Shown: positions 44,648 through 54,728, numbered from the stretch's first letter. The stretch: DNA of 64,000 nt from Shewanella donghaensis (GCF_007567505.1 NZ_CP041783.1:4836001-4900000); one strand, 5' to 3'. Numbers and translations are program-made. The notes: a model not told the origin generated them from the letters alone.

Positions 44648-45130
44648 TTACGCTTGACTGTATTTATCTAAGAAAGAAGTTAAAGGAGCTCGCCCATCTT
44701 GTTGATTCAATTCTGCTTTAAAGCACTGATAAATAGCTGTTTCATGTTCAGCGATAAGTTTGAATATAGGTTCTAGCTGTTTATTTTCTTGATTATGCTG
44801 TTGCTGACATTGAAGTAACCAATCTCTATATTTTATTTCATAGGGTTCAACCCATTGGCTTAATGTTAGCATTAGTTCAGGCCAAGGTAAGTGGCTCCAT
44901 TTCTTAGCCTCTTTATCACCTTTTTCTGTCATCTCAGCTGTTTTAAACTCATATCTGCGAGTTAGTTTCAAAAGGTGCTTAAGTAATAACTCTGCAGTGA
45001 GCGTTTCTACAGCAACTAATGCTGACCAAAGCTTAATTTGTTCGTTATTGTCATCTACATTTTCAAAGTAACTAAAAAATGCAATGCCGTAAACCTCGCC
45101 TTCATAAGCTTGGTGGATTAGATTATTCAT
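44648..45130 (-). CDS. Hypothetical ferritin-like protein, 160 residues
   Basis: Not firmly recognised. The all-helical sequence carries acidic/histidine pairs in helices (EGEVYGIAFFSYF near 10-22, AVETLTAELLLKHL near 40-53, IAEHETAIYQCFKAEL near 127-142) with spacing like a ferritin-like di-metal four-helix bundle. Such proteins may bind iron or be structural relatives. It lies 92 bases downstream of mnmC on the same strand and may share its transcript. Confidence 0.6.
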   Translation of the reverse strand: MNNLIHQAYEGEVYGIAFFSYFENVDDNNEQIKLWSALVAVETLTAELLLKHLLKLTRRYEFKTAEMTEKGDKEAKKWSHLPWPELMLTLSQWVEPYEIKYRDWLLQCQQQHNQENKQLEPIFKLIAEHETAIYQCFKAELNQQDGRAPLTSFLDKYSQA

Positions 45131-45222
45131 TTCTCTCTCATCTATTTCGACATTAGTTTTGACATCAGTAGAAGCGTGACTATTTAAAGCATTTTATCGT
45201 TGGCATCTTCAATTTGAACAAA

Positions 45223-47337
45223 CTAGTTTAACGCTTTGCCTTTAAGTAACTTTCGTAACCACATTCTATTAGGGTTAAGCATCGCCAGCATGTCATAGCT
45301 TAGCGGTGATGTTTGCTGGCAAATCATCGCAGCTAGTGCTTCTGCGGCGAGTGGGCCTGAACTAAGCCCTCTAGAACCTAGTCCACCAAGAACAAACAAA
45401 TCATCATAACTCGGTGCGTGGTGCTGCTGCCAAAATTTTCGGCTAGCGACAGTGTGTTGGTGTTGCTCAAGCGGTGCTTGGTTGTATTGGGTGAAAATAG
45501 CTTCAACATTGGGCGCTAATCCCATCATTGGGCAATGATCTCTCGTCACCATTCTTACGCCTACTCTCGCTTTTTCATCAGACACATTAATATCAGCAAG
45601 CCAATTACGATCTGGAAAACTATGATGCATTTTCTGAGCATTCTCTTGCTGCTCAGTAGGGCAATATTCCAAGCTTTCAGGAGACTTTACATAACTCGCT
45701 CCAACGCAATGGTGTTGGTTATTTTCAGGTGTGAGATAACCGTGAGCACAAATTACAGTGGATAACTTAGCAAGCTCGCCTTGTGATGGGATATGACTGA
45801 CTTGCCCGCGAAATCCAGTGACCTGCAATGACTTAGTTTGACTAAACTCCGTTAACTGAGCCCCAGAAGCAACCACCACTTTTGAATGTTCAAAACGTTT
45901 ACTTTCTTTTGAATTATTAACTTCAAGATACCAGCCACTCTGGTGGCATTCTGGTTCATTAGTTTCAAATGGTTCAAGCTTATCAATTTTAGTGTTCAAT
46001 TTAATGTCTAGCTGACAACCGTTTTTAGTCGCAAGTGTTGAAGCATGATCTAAGGCGGCTTGCGCAAACTCGAAAGGACAAATCCAACCAGCCCAAGGGT
46101 AATAAAATGCGCGCTTATCGATGTCAATATTGGCCAGTTGATTTGCTTCTTGAGGATTAACACTAAAAGCGATTTCTTTTGGCCACGTTTGTCCAAGCAT
46201 TATTTTATCAAGTCGGGCATCGCTGCGTTCATCAAATCCTGTTTGAAGAACACCGCAGAATTGATGATCAACGTGGTGACCTAAATGGGTTAAAGCTTGT
46301 AAACGGCGACGGCTAAATAAAAAGGCTTGCTGAAAATACTGACTCATTAGATTGTTATCAGGCGTTAATAGGGGATATATAGCGCCTTGTTTGTTACCTG
46401 ATGCGCCATCTGCAACTTTGTCATCTTTGCAATATATCGTGACACTTTGACCTCGCTCAATCAGTGATAAGGCAAGGTGCGCGGCAGCTATTCCGCCGCC
46501 GATAATCGCCACGGAGTCATCAACTTGATTAATTGAATTGGTGGGTGTTAAACAATAGGCGTACATAGCGTCACTGGAATGTCGCAGTGCTTGTCGCTCC
46601 TGTATGGCAATGGTATCCATTGTTTCAATGGCGCTTACATTGTTGTCAGATTTGACATTAAAGCCTGTTTTATCAGCTAACTCGTTTAATTTCAGGCTTG
46701 CTGTCTGCGCTGACTCACTGTCAAAATGACTGTTATTGAAGTGAATCGTGGCATCATCGCTACTGAGTCGACCCATTTGCCACAATAGTTTTTCATTTAT
46801 ATTTTGATCTATAAATGATGGGGTAATCGTATTTGGTAACCAATGCCAATGTGATATCGACATGGCTTTAGCATTCGGAATGCTTTGACAGTTTACTAAT
46901 AAAGAGCCGAAATAGAGATCTACGGTGAATAAACCTTCATTCAGAATAAGTCGTTGGCAGCCAGAAATTTTGGCTATGCAGGCATTTTTAAGTTGCTGTG
47001 CAAACGAATAAAATGGGTGTTGTTGATCAATATGTTGTTGTAAAAAAGCTATTTCATCAGAATTTATTGAATTAGTTTCAAATAAACTTAAATGGGTTTT
47101 TTGCTGATGTTTTTTAGCTAAATGCCCAACTTGCATCAGCTCCATACCAATACCTAAGCCTATTTGAGCAATTGAGACAGTTTTATTAGAGACTGCATTG
47201 TCTGACAAGACAGTTTCATAATAATGCCTTATGCTTGCTGCATAATCAGGGTTTTGACAGTAACTACTTGGATATTTGGCCGATAATGTTGCACAATCTC
47301 GGTCAACAAAAAGGAAGTCAGTGGTTAATTTGGTCAA
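45223..47337 (-). CDS. mnmC: MnmC: FAD-dependent cmnm5(s2)U34 oxidoreductase with a decayed methyltransferase domain
   Basis: A 704-residue protein. The C-terminal half is a complete MnmC oxidase domain: FAD motif VAIIGGGIAAAHLAL near 275, GASGNKQGAIYPLL, GFRGQVSHIP and the ending LNPNRMWLRKLLKGKALN. It removes the carboxymethyl group from cmnm5s2U34 in tRNA. The N-terminal half should be the SAM methyltransferase but lacks its signatures. The SAM loop is IGLGIG (59-64) instead of GFGTG, and the DGFAPAKNP active-site motif is replaced by HWHWLPNTI. Only ISGCQRLILNEGLFTVDLYFG still aligns well. The final methylation may be lost or carried out by another enzyme. Divergent from fabB. Confidence 0.88.
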   Translation of the reverse strand: MTKLTTDFLFVDRDCATLSAKYPSSYCQNPDYAASIRHYYETVLSDNAVSNKTVSIAQIGLGIGMELMQVGHLAKKHQQKTHLSLFETNSINSDEIAFLQQHIDQQHPFYSFAQQLKNACIAKISGCQRLILNEGLFTVDLYFGSLLVNCQSIPNAKAMSISHWHWLPNTITPSFIDQNINEKLLWQMGRLSSDDATIHFNNSHFDSESAQTASLKLNELADKTGFNVKSDNNVSAIETMDTIAIQERQALRHSSDAMYAYCLTPTNSINQVDDSVAIIGGGIAAAHLALSLIERGQSVTIYCKDDKVADGASGNKQGAIYPLLTPDNNLMSQYFQQAFLFSRRRLQALTHLGHHVDHQFCGVLQTGFDERSDARLDKIMLGQTWPKEIAFSVNPQEANQLANIDIDKRAFYYPWAGWICPFEFAQAALDHASTLATKNGCQLDIKLNTKIDKLEPFETNEPECHQSGWYLEVNNSKESKRFEHSKVVVASGAQLTEFSQTKSLQVTGFRGQVSHIPSQGELAKLSTVICAHGYLTPENNQHHCVGASYVKSPESLEYCPTEQQENAQKMHHSFPDRNWLADINVSDEKARVGVRMVTRDHCPMMGLAPNVEAIFTQYNQAPLEQHQHTVASRKFWQQHHAPSYDDLFVLGGLGSRGLSSGPLAAEALAAMICQQTSPLSYDMLAMLNPNRMWLRKLLKGKALN

Positions 47338-47473
47338 AATTCGCTACTCAAAATGATTCAATTGAGATTATTTTACCTGTGTTTGCTGAAAGCTGACCAC
47401 TTTATTCATCTAAAGCGGATATCATTGCCTCAGCAAAATTAGGTACTGACATGTACAAAATGGATAGCAAAAA

Positions 47474-48685
47474 ATGAAAAGAGTCGTAATTACAGGTTTA
47501 GGTGTGGTTTCTAGCATCGGTAATAACAAGCAAGAAGTGACAGAGTCATTAAAAGCTGGACGTAGTGGTATTACCCATTCAGATCAATTTGAAGAAATGA
47601 AATTACGTAGTCATGTTTGGGGGGAAATTAAATTAAATCCTGCTGACCATATTGACCGTAAAGCATTACGCTTCATGGGCGATGCAGCCGCTTATGCTTA
47701 TATCGCTATGCAAGAAGCTATTAGTGATGCCAATTTGACAGAGGAGCAATATTCTCATCATCGTGTGGGTTTAGTGGTCGGTACTGGTGGTGCATCATCT
47801 AAAAACCAAGTTCAAGCCGCAGATACTTTACGTGAAAAAAGCGTTAAACGTGTTGGCCCTTACATTGTACCGCGCATTATGGCGAGTACAGCGAGTGCAT
47901 GTTTAGCGACACCGTTCAAAATTAAAGGTATGAACTATTCAATTAGTTCAGCTTGTGCCACTTCTGCACATTGTATTGGCCATGCCGCTGAGCTAATCCA
48001 GATGGGTAAGCAAGATATGGTATTTGCTGGTGGTGCTGAAGAATTAGATTGGACCCTAACTATGGGTTTCGATGCTATGGGCGCGCTTTCAACGAAATAC
48101 AATGACGCTCCTGAAAAAGCGTCACGTACTTATGATGCTGACCGTGATGGTTTTGTTATCTCTGGCGGCGGCGGAATCGTGGTGGTTGAAGAATTAGAGC
48201 ATGCGTTAGCACGCGGCGCTAAAATATATGCTGAAATCATTGGTTATGGTGCATCTTCTGATGGCTATGACATGGTTGCTCCATCAGGTGAAGGTGCTGT
48301 ACGTTGTATGCAAATGGCCTTAGCTGATGTTGATACTCCAATTGATTATATCAATACTCATGGCACTTCTACACCTGTAGGTGACGTACGTGAGCTTGAA
48401 GCTTTGCATGAAGTTTTCCCTGAAAACATGCCTCCTGTTGCTTCTACTAAATCAATGACTGGGCATGCACTGGGCGCTGCTGGTGTTCATGAAGCGATTT
48501 ATAGCTTGATGATGATGGAAAACAGTTTTATCGCTCCAAGTATCAATATTGATACGCCAGACGAAAAAGCAGCAGGTGTTCCTATCGTAACTGAATACCG
48601 TGATGCAGAACTGACAACAGTCATGAGTAACAGCTTTGGTTTCGGTGGTACAAACGCAACTTTGGTTATGCGTAAGTATAAATAA
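47474..48685 (+). CDS. fabB: FabB, beta-ketoacyl-ACP synthase I
   Basis: A 403-residue condensing enzyme needed for fatty-acid elongation, including unsaturated chains. The catalytic triad is visible: Cys161 in SSACATSAHCIG, His296 in THGTSTPVGD and His331 in MTGHALGAAGV (E. coli 163/298/333). Monocistronic with its own terminator. The 136-base spacer to divergent mnmC probably holds regulated promoters, but no FadR or FabR site of good quality is seen. Confidence 0.96.
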   Translation: MKRVVITGLGVVSSIGNNKQEVTESLKAGRSGITHSDQFEEMKLRSHVWGEIKLNPADHIDRKALRFMGDAAAYAYIAMQEAISDANLTEEQYSHHRVGLVVGTGGASSKNQVQAADTLREKSVKRVGPYIVPRIMASTASACLATPFKIKGMNYSISSACATSAHCIGHAAELIQMGKQDMVFAGGAEELDWTLTMGFDAMGALSTKYNDAPEKASRTYDADRDGFVISGGGGIVVVEELEHALARGAKIYAEIIGYGASSDGYDMVAPSGEGAVRCMQMALADVDTPIDYINTHGTSTPVGDVRELEALHEVFPENMPPVASTKSMTGHALGAAGVHEAIYSLMMMENSFIAPSINIDTPDEKAAGVPIVTEYRDAELTTVMSNSFGFGGTNATLVMRKYK

Positions 48686-48724
48686 GCTTTTACCTCGACT
48701 TTCTGAGTCGTTTGTAAAGTAGTT

Positions 48725-48759
48725 AAAGCCTTCTCGTCGACAGATTAGAAGGCTTTTTT
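48725..48759 (+). terminator. Intrinsic terminator after fabB
   Basis: AAGCCTTCT / AGAAGGCTT stem with a 12-base loop and a T-tract. Confidence 0.88.
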
Positions 48760-48919
48760 GTGGGTGACTTTTTATGGCTTTTAAATAGGTTAATTGCTAT
48801 TTTTAACAAAGTTAATCAATGGATAGCGAAAACAATATTTCTATTTCATAGGTACCTATAGGTTCTAATAACTTGATAGAATAAGTTCATATTCACTGTA
48901 TTTATGGCTTATTGCACTT

Positions 48920-50053
48920 ATGAAAATCGTTGCGGATGAAAACATGCCCTATGTGGAAGCATTATTTGGACATTTAGGAAGTATTGAACGAGTTAATGGT
49001 AGAACATTAGCGTCAGAGCAATTAATCGATGTCGATGTATTGTTAGTGCGCTCTGTGACCAAAGTGAATAAAGCACTATTGTCCAAAGCCAACAAGTTAA
49101 TGTTTGTTGGCAGTGCAACCATTGGCACTGACCACATCGACTTAGATTATCTAGCTCAGAAAAATATTCCTTTTACTAATGCACCAGGTTGCAATGCAAC
49201 CGCGGTAGGTGAGTATGCTTTCATTGCCATGCTTGAGCTGGGCAAACGGTTTAATCAACCCATTAAAAACAAAGTTGTTGGCATTGTTGGTGCCGGCAAT
49301 ACCGGTTCGGCTTTAGAAAAGTGTTTAACAGCTTATGGTATGAAAGTGTTGTTATGCGATCCGATTCTAGAAAAAAGCGATTCGGATAAACGCCAATTCG
49401 TGTCATTAGATACCATTATTGAACAAGCCGATATCATCAGTTTACATGTGCCGATTACCAAAGATGGCATTGATCAAACCTGGTATTTATTCGATGAAAC
49501 TCGATTAATGCAGTTAAGAGACAATACTTGGCTATTAAACTGTTGTCGTGGTGAGGTTATTGATAATAAAGCCTTGATAAAAGTAAAGCGCCAACGTGAT
49601 GATTTAAAATTAGTATTAGATGTCTGGGAAGGCGAACCAAACCCAATGGAAGAGTTGGTGCCATTAGCTGAATTTGCAACGCCACATATTGCCGGTTATA
49701 GCTTAGAGGGCAAAGCGAAAGGCACATTCATGTTGTTTGATAAATTGTGCAACATTTTAGCCATCCCCAACGATAAATCGGTATCGGGTTTATTACCTGC
49801 ATTTTTCATTAATCAGGTATCTTCTTCTGAGCAATTAACCGAAAGTCAATTATTAACCATTGCGAGATTGGTTTATTCACTTAAAGATGACGATGAATTG
49901 TTTAGAAAAACTTTCCTTAATAACAATGGGTTCGATCATATGAGAAAAAATCACACTCATAGACGCGAATTTAGTGCATTGTCGCTAGTCAACACAGGGC
50001 ATAGTGAGGTAAATTGTATTTATAAATTAGGATTTTCAGGAGTCGAGCGTTAA
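48920..50053 (+). CDS. pdxB: PdxB, erythronate-4-phosphate dehydrogenase
   Basis: A 377-residue D-2-hydroxyacid dehydrogenase in pyridoxal phosphate synthesis. It has NAD-binding GIVGAGNTGSALEKCL, catalytic Arg in LLNCCRGEVIDNKALI and His in ATPHIAGYSLEGKAKGT, plus the PdxB-specific C-terminal dimer domain. It leads the run pdxB-asd with a two-base gap to asd. Confidence 0.95.
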   Translation: MKIVADENMPYVEALFGHLGSIERVNGRTLASEQLIDVDVLLVRSVTKVNKALLSKANKLMFVGSATIGTDHIDLDYLAQKNIPFTNAPGCNATAVGEYAFIAMLELGKRFNQPIKNKVVGIVGAGNTGSALEKCLTAYGMKVLLCDPILEKSDSDKRQFVSLDTIIEQADIISLHVPITKDGIDQTWYLFDETRLMQLRDNTWLLNCCRGEVIDNKALIKVKRQRDDLKLVLDVWEGEPNPMEELVPLAEFATPHIAGYSLEGKAKGTFMLFDKLCNILAIPNDKSVSGLLPAFFINQVSSSEQLTESQLLTIARLVYSLKDDDELFRKTFLNNNGFDHMRKNHTHRREFSALSLVNTGHSEVNCIYKLGFSGVER

Positions 50054-50055
50054 TT

Positions 50056-51072
50056 ATGTCACAGGAATTTAATGTTGTTGTTTTAGGTGCGTCGGGCGCA
50101 GTGGGTCAAACTATGATTGAGATCCTCGAAGAGCGAAAGTTTCCGGTAGCAAACTTATACCCATTAGCCAGTAGCCGCAGTGCAGGTGAAACGGTTAGCT
50201 TTAATGGTAAACAAGTCGAAATTCTTGATGTGGAAACGTTCGATTGGAGCACTGCTCAAATTGGTTTCTTCTCAGCTGGTGGCGATGTTTCTGCTAAATG
50301 GGCTCCTATAGCAGGTGAACAAGGTTGTGTTGTTATTGATAACACCTCTCACTTTCGTTATGACATCGATGTGCCATTAGTCATACCTGAGGTTAACCCT
50401 GAAGCCATTGCAGATTTCCGTAACCGAAATATCATTGCAAACCCTAATTGCTCAACTATCCAAATGTTAGTTGCCTTAAAACCTATTTATGACGCATTTG
50501 GTATCTCGCGTATTAACGTGGCAACTTACCAATCTGTGTCTGGATCAGGTAAGCAAGCAATTGATGAACTAGCGGGTCAAACATCAAAATTATTACAAGG
50601 TCTACCTGCTGAAAACAAGGTATACCCTAAACAAATTGCCTTTAACGTATTACCTCAAATTGATGTATTTATGGATAATGGCTACACCAAAGAAGAAATG
50701 AAAATGGTGTGGGAAACCCAGAAGATTTTTGGTGATCACGATATCGTGGTTAATCCAACAGCAGTGCGTGTACCTGTTTTTTACGGTCATTCAGAAGCTG
50801 TACATCTAGAAACACGTCAACCTGCTGAAGCTGAAGAAATTAAAGCGGTTTTACGAGATGCAGAAGGCATTGTGTTATTTGAAAATGACGAAGATTACCC
50901 TACTGTAGTCACTGATGCAGCGGGTACCGACCCTGTATTTGTTGGCCGTGTGAGAAAAGATATTTCTCATGATTATGGTATAAATTTGTGGGTTACAGCC
51001 GATAACATACGTAAAGGTGCTGCTTTAAACAGTGTTCAAATAGCTGAAGTCTTAATTAGAGATTATTATTAA
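50056..51072 (+). CDS. asd: Aspartate-semialdehyde dehydrogenase
   Basis: A 338-residue NADP enzyme making aspartate semialdehyde for lysine, threonine and methionine synthesis and cell wall. It has NADP-binding VVLGASGAVGQTMIEIL, active-site Cys in IANPNCSTIQM, and His in VPVFYGHSEAVHLE. In E. coli the gene at this spot (usg) is a catalytically dead relative; here both active-site residues are intact, so a working enzyme is expected. A second asd elsewhere in the genome is possible. Confidence 0.92.
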   Translation: MSQEFNVVVLGASGAVGQTMIEILEERKFPVANLYPLASSRSAGETVSFNGKQVEILDVETFDWSTAQIGFFSAGGDVSAKWAPIAGEQGCVVIDNTSHFRYDIDVPLVIPEVNPEAIADFRNRNIIANPNCSTIQMLVALKPIYDAFGISRINVATYQSVSGSGKQAIDELAGQTSKLLQGLPAENKVYPKQIAFNVLPQIDVFMDNGYTKEEMKMVWETQKIFGDHDIVVNPTAVRVPVFYGHSEAVHLETRQPAEAEEIKAVLRDAEGIVLFENDEDYPTVVTDAAGTDPVFVGRVRKDISHDYGINLWVTADNIRKGAALNSVQIAEVLIRDYY

Positions 51073-51107
51073 GACGATATATCTCTACAAATAGAGCTAT
51101 TTAGATT

Positions 51108-51136
51108 AAAAAGCCTGCAGCCTGTAGGCTTTTTTC
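51108..51136 (+). terminator. Intrinsic terminator after asd
   Basis: An AAGCCTGCAG / CTGTAGGCTT stem (one G-U pair) followed by a T-tract. Confidence 0.85.
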
Positions 51137-51266
51137 GTTTTACCGTTGTTCGCAGTAGCAGGGTAATTAAATCTGGTTTATAGTCTTAATACTAAAACTA
51201 ATAAATACAATTGCCTAAAGCCAGTTGTCATGATGACAACCCCATAGCGCTAAAAGGGAAAGATTG

Positions 51267-54200
51267 ATGATGCTTCGTAATTCTTATTTTGTTGGCATAA
51301 TGGCCTGTGCACTGGTCGCTGTTTCTGCTTATTCATTTATTGAACCTGCCCATGCAGAGACTCTAAAAATCACCGGGCCTAATGGTGAGGTCAATTCAAC
51401 CGTTGCACGTCAATATGGACCTACAACATCAGCAGACACTTTTTGGAGTATTGCTCAAAAAGTAAGACCGAATAGTAATATTTCTATTTACCAAGTGATG
51501 GCGGCATTATTTGATGCTAATCCGCATGCCTTTAGTAGCGATAATTATAATTCTTTAGAACGTGGCATGACCCTGTTAGTCCCTTCTGCTGATGTTATGG
51601 GACAAATATCTAAAGTTGATGCCAAAGTTAGAGCCGAAAATAACGATAAACGTCTGCCTAATGCTAACCAAACCCCAAATTCGCAACAAACGGTTACTAC
51701 TCCAGCAGTGCAACCAAAAGCTGTCTCGCCTCAAAAACCGTTGCAGATTATCGCCGAAAAGCCCAAGGAAACCGTTAATGCCAGTCAGCCAATGATTGAT
51801 GAATTAACGATTAAATTAGAAGATGAGCAAAATAAGAGTTTGTCTTTGACGGATGAATTAGCACGTTCTGAAGATATGCTAATGATTAAGGATGCAGACA
51901 ATGTAGCGTTAAAGTCTAAAATCCAAGAGCTAACCCTGCAGTTATCAATGTTACAAGAAGACTTTCAATTACTGTCTGAAAAGCAGGTCGCTCTTGAAAC
52001 TGCCCATAAACAATTAATAGAAGAAACCAGCAAACCTGCAGTGGTAGAAGAACCTGCTGATTTCTGGCGTTCACTTTCTGACAATATGCTGTTGTTAGCT
52101 ATTGCTGCTGCATTGCCACTCATCCTGATTTTCCTATTTATTTTCTGGTTAATGCGTCGTAAAAACAATCAATCTTCTCAAGATGTGCAAGAACCTATTA
52201 ATAACGCAGAGTCGAATGAAGCTTTAGCTGAAACTAATGATTTAGACAATTTAGACAATTTAGACGATATAGAAAGTCTTGCAATTCACCTCGACGATGA
52301 TGAAAGTAGCGATGAGCTAACTTTAGATGAACCAGATAATGCAGAGATGTATATTGTCGAGGAAGAAGCAAATGAAGACATAGCGACTGAAGAAGATGAA
52401 GGGACTTCTTTAGATGATTTATGGGCTGAAGCCATGGAAGAGCAAGAAGATGACTTGCAGCCTCTCGAATCAGATGAAGAAGATTTTGATAGTTTACTTG
52501 ATGGTCTTGATGAATTACCCGCTGATGTTAATGACGATAAAACTGACGAAGAAGATTTAGATAGTCTATTAGCTGAGTTCGACATGCCTGCTGAAGAACC
52601 TGCAGTTTCAGAGCCTAAGGCAGATCCGCAAGATGATATCGACAGCTTATTAGCTGACTTTGATTTACCGGCAGAAGAATCAGTCGTTGAAGATAGTGCA
52701 ACAGAAGTTGAATCCGCTGCTGAAGCACCAGCAAGTGATCCCCAAGATGATATTGACAGCCTATTAGCTGACTTTGATTTACCGGCAGAAGAATCAGTCG
52801 TTGAAGATAGTGCAACAGAAGTTGAATCCGCTGCTGAAGCACCAGCAAGTGATCCCCAAGATGATATCGACAGCTTATTAGCTGACTTTGATTTACCGGC
52901 AGAAGAACCTGTCATTGAAGATAGTGAAACTGAAGTTGAATCTACTACTGAAGCGTCAGTAAGTGATCCACAAGATGATATCGATAGTTTGTTGGCTGAC
53001 TTAGATTTACCAGCAGAAGAATCTGTCATTGAAGATAGTGAAACTGAAGTTGAATCTACTACTGAAGCGTCAGTAAGTGATCCACAAGATGATATCGATA
53101 GTTTGTTGGCTGACTTTGATTTACCAGCAGAAGAACCTGTCATTGAAGATAGTGAAACCGAAGTTGAATCTACTACTGAAGCGTCAGTAAGTGATCCACA
53201 GGATGATATTGACAGTTTATTAGCTGACTTTGATCTACCAGCAGAAGAACCTGTAGTTGAAGACAGCGAAATCCAAGTTAAAGCTGCTGAAGCATCAGTT
53301 AGCGATTCGCAAGATGATATCGACAACTTATTAGCATCTATTGATGTAGAAGATAACGCCGAAGTTCCACATGATTTTACTGCAGAGATAGCAGCTGAAT
53401 TAGAGGATGATGTCGCTGTTACGTTAGATGAAACAGATAATATCGATGAGCTAATCGCTGAAGTTGATACAGATAAAGAGTTTTCACCGTTAGTCCCTGA
53501 AAATGTTGAACAGGAACTGACTTCAGAGCTTGAACAAATTGAGTCAGACCTTGAAATTGATACCGATAATACCGACATTGATTCATTGATTTCTGATTTA
53601 GAAACCGAAGTGCCAGATAAAGCCGAAGAGTCATTTGAAGGTGCCGATGATTTTGCAGCCCAAATAGCAGCGGAATTAGAGCAAGAAGATGATCAGGAAA
53701 CACTTGATACCGATTTAGATGCACTACTTGCCGATCTTGATACAACACCAGAACCTGTTTCTAACGATACGAATTTAGGTGAAACATCAACAGATGGGCT
53801 AACATTTGCCACTGGCGATGAAGCCACGCTAGACATTGAAGATGATGCCCAAGATAACCCTCTGGTTAATGAGCTATTAGCTGCTGAGAAGTCCATCGAA
53901 TCGGATAGCGCTAAAGAGACTAATACTGACATTGATGACTTAGACGCTTTGCTGGCTGATTTTGATGTGGATAAGTTAGAAGATGATGAGCAGCCATTAT
54001 TCACCGCAGATGACAATAATGCATCTGAAGCTGAGTTTGATACCATGTTAGCGGGTTTGTCAGCGACAGATGAAACTGATTTAAACTTGGTTGATGAAAA
54101 TGAGTCGCTCGATGGTCAGGTCGATTTCCAAGCTAAAGAGTCGGGCTTTTTTGACGATTTAAAATCAACTAAGACTGATTCAGCATCGTTAGACTGGGAA

Positions 54201-54689
54201 GCAGAATTATTCAAACAAGCGAGTAATCAAGATTCTGTTAATCCTGCTGATGATTCAAATGAAGACCAGTTAATCGATGACAGTTTAATTGAAGATAATT
54301 TGACTGTTGAGGAAGCGCTTGCAGCGCTTGATGCTAAAGAAAGTAAACCCAGCGAACCCACTGAAGATGCACTTGCTAGCTTTGAAAAAAGTAACGATTA
54401 TATCGATATAGATGCTTTGTTAAATGATGCCGACGAAGTCGTTGATGTCAGTGATCAATATAAAGATGTTGAAGTTGATGTGGGCGAAGTTAATGCTCTC
54501 ATCGGCAACGCCGAAATGATTGATGTTGATGATGAAGAAAACTCCGTTAATGCCAAATTAGATTTAGCACGTGCTTATATTGAAATTGAAGATGAAGATT
54601 CAGCAAAAGCGCTACTTGCAGAAGTGAATATTGATGGTAATGAACGTCAACAAGTTGAAGCAACAAAACTACTTAGTGATATGAAATAA
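51267..54689 (+). CDS. fimV: HubP/FimV-type polar landmark protein
   Basis: A large (about 1140 residues) inner-membrane protein. A signal-anchor comes first, then a periplasmic LysM-like domain (TFWSIAQKVRPNSNISIYQV, GMTLLVPS), a coiled coil at about 180-255 and a membrane helix at about 273-296. A very acidic cytoplasmic region with 38-residue repeats follows, and a C-terminal FimV/TPR-like domain (ARAYIEIEDEDSAKALLAEV) ends it. In Shewanella and Vibrio HubP marks the flagellated pole and recruits chromosome-partition, chemotaxis and flagellar-placement factors. Start: the ATGs at 51267/51270 fit the AGGGA at 51255-51259 better than the TTG at 51264. Confidence 0.92.
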   Translation: MMLRNSYFVGIMACALVAVSAYSFIEPAHAETLKITGPNGEVNSTVARQYGPTTSADTFWSIAQKVRPNSNISIYQVMAALFDANPHAFSSDNYNSLERGMTLLVPSADVMGQISKVDAKVRAENNDKRLPNANQTPNSQQTVTTPAVQPKAVSPQKPLQIIAEKPKETVNASQPMIDELTIKLEDEQNKSLSLTDELARSEDMLMIKDADNVALKSKIQELTLQLSMLQEDFQLLSEKQVALETAHKQLIEETSKPAVVEEPADFWRSLSDNMLLLAIAAALPLILIFLFIFWLMRRKNNQSSQDVQEPINNAESNEALAETNDLDNLDNLDDIESLAIHLDDDESSDELTLDEPDNAEMYIVEEEANEDIATEEDEGTSLDDLWAEAMEEQEDDLQPLESDEEDFDSLLDGLDELPADVNDDKTDEEDLDSLLAEFDMPAEEPAVSEPKADPQDDIDSLLADFDLPAEESVVEDSATEVESAAEAPASDPQDDIDSLLADFDLPAEESVVEDSATEVESAAEAPASDPQDDIDSLLADFDLPAEEPVIEDSETEVESTTEASVSDPQDDIDSLLADLDLPAEESVIEDSETEVESTTEASVSDPQDDIDSLLADFDLPAEEPVIEDSETEVESTTEASVSDPQDDIDSLLADFDLPAEEPVVEDSEIQVKAAEASVSDSQDDIDNLLASIDVEDNAEVPHDFTAEIAAELEDDVAVTLDETDNIDELIAEVDTDKEFSPLVPENVEQELTSELEQIESDLEIDTDNTDIDSLISDLETEVPDKAEESFEGADDFAAQIAAELEQEDDQETLDTDLDALLADLDTTPEPVSNDTNLGETSTDGLTFATGDEATLDIEDDAQDNPLVNELLAAEKSIESDSAKETNTDIDDLDALLADFDVDKLEDDEQPLFTADDNNASEAEFDTMLAGLSATDETDLNLVDENESLDGQVDFQAKESGFFDDLKSTKTDSASLDWEAELFKQASNQDSVNPADDSNEDQLIDDSLIEDNLTVEEALAALDAKESKPSEPTEDALASFEKSNDYIDIDALLNDADEVVDVSDQYKDVEVDVGEVNALIGNAEMIDVDDEENSVNAKLDLARAYIEIEDEDSAKALLAEVNIDGNERQQVEATKLLSDMK
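52623..53335. repeat. Tandem 114-bp coding repeats in hubP
   Basis: Units begin at 52623, 52737, 52851, 52965, 53079 and 53193 (exactly 114 bp, 38 codons apart); a diverged unit follows at 53304. Each encodes DDIDSLLADFDLPAEE plus an acidic linker. The first two units are almost identical in DNA, and units four to six resemble each other, indicating recent in-frame duplication. Confidence 0.95.
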
Positions 54690-54728
54690 GAACAAGTTTT
54701 GTGTGATTAGCTTTATATGATTTTTTTG

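Noticed and set aside
47338..47473. FabR/FadR sites in the fabB promoter
   Set aside because: Only fragmentary matches (for example GCTGACCAC and TGACATGTACA) without palindromic support; not claimed.
52286..53578. 430-residue Ser-rich open frame on the minus strand of hubP
   Set aside because: A shadow of the acidic repeats (GAT/GAA codons read in reverse give Ser-rich sequence); it has no ribosome binding site or recognised domain.
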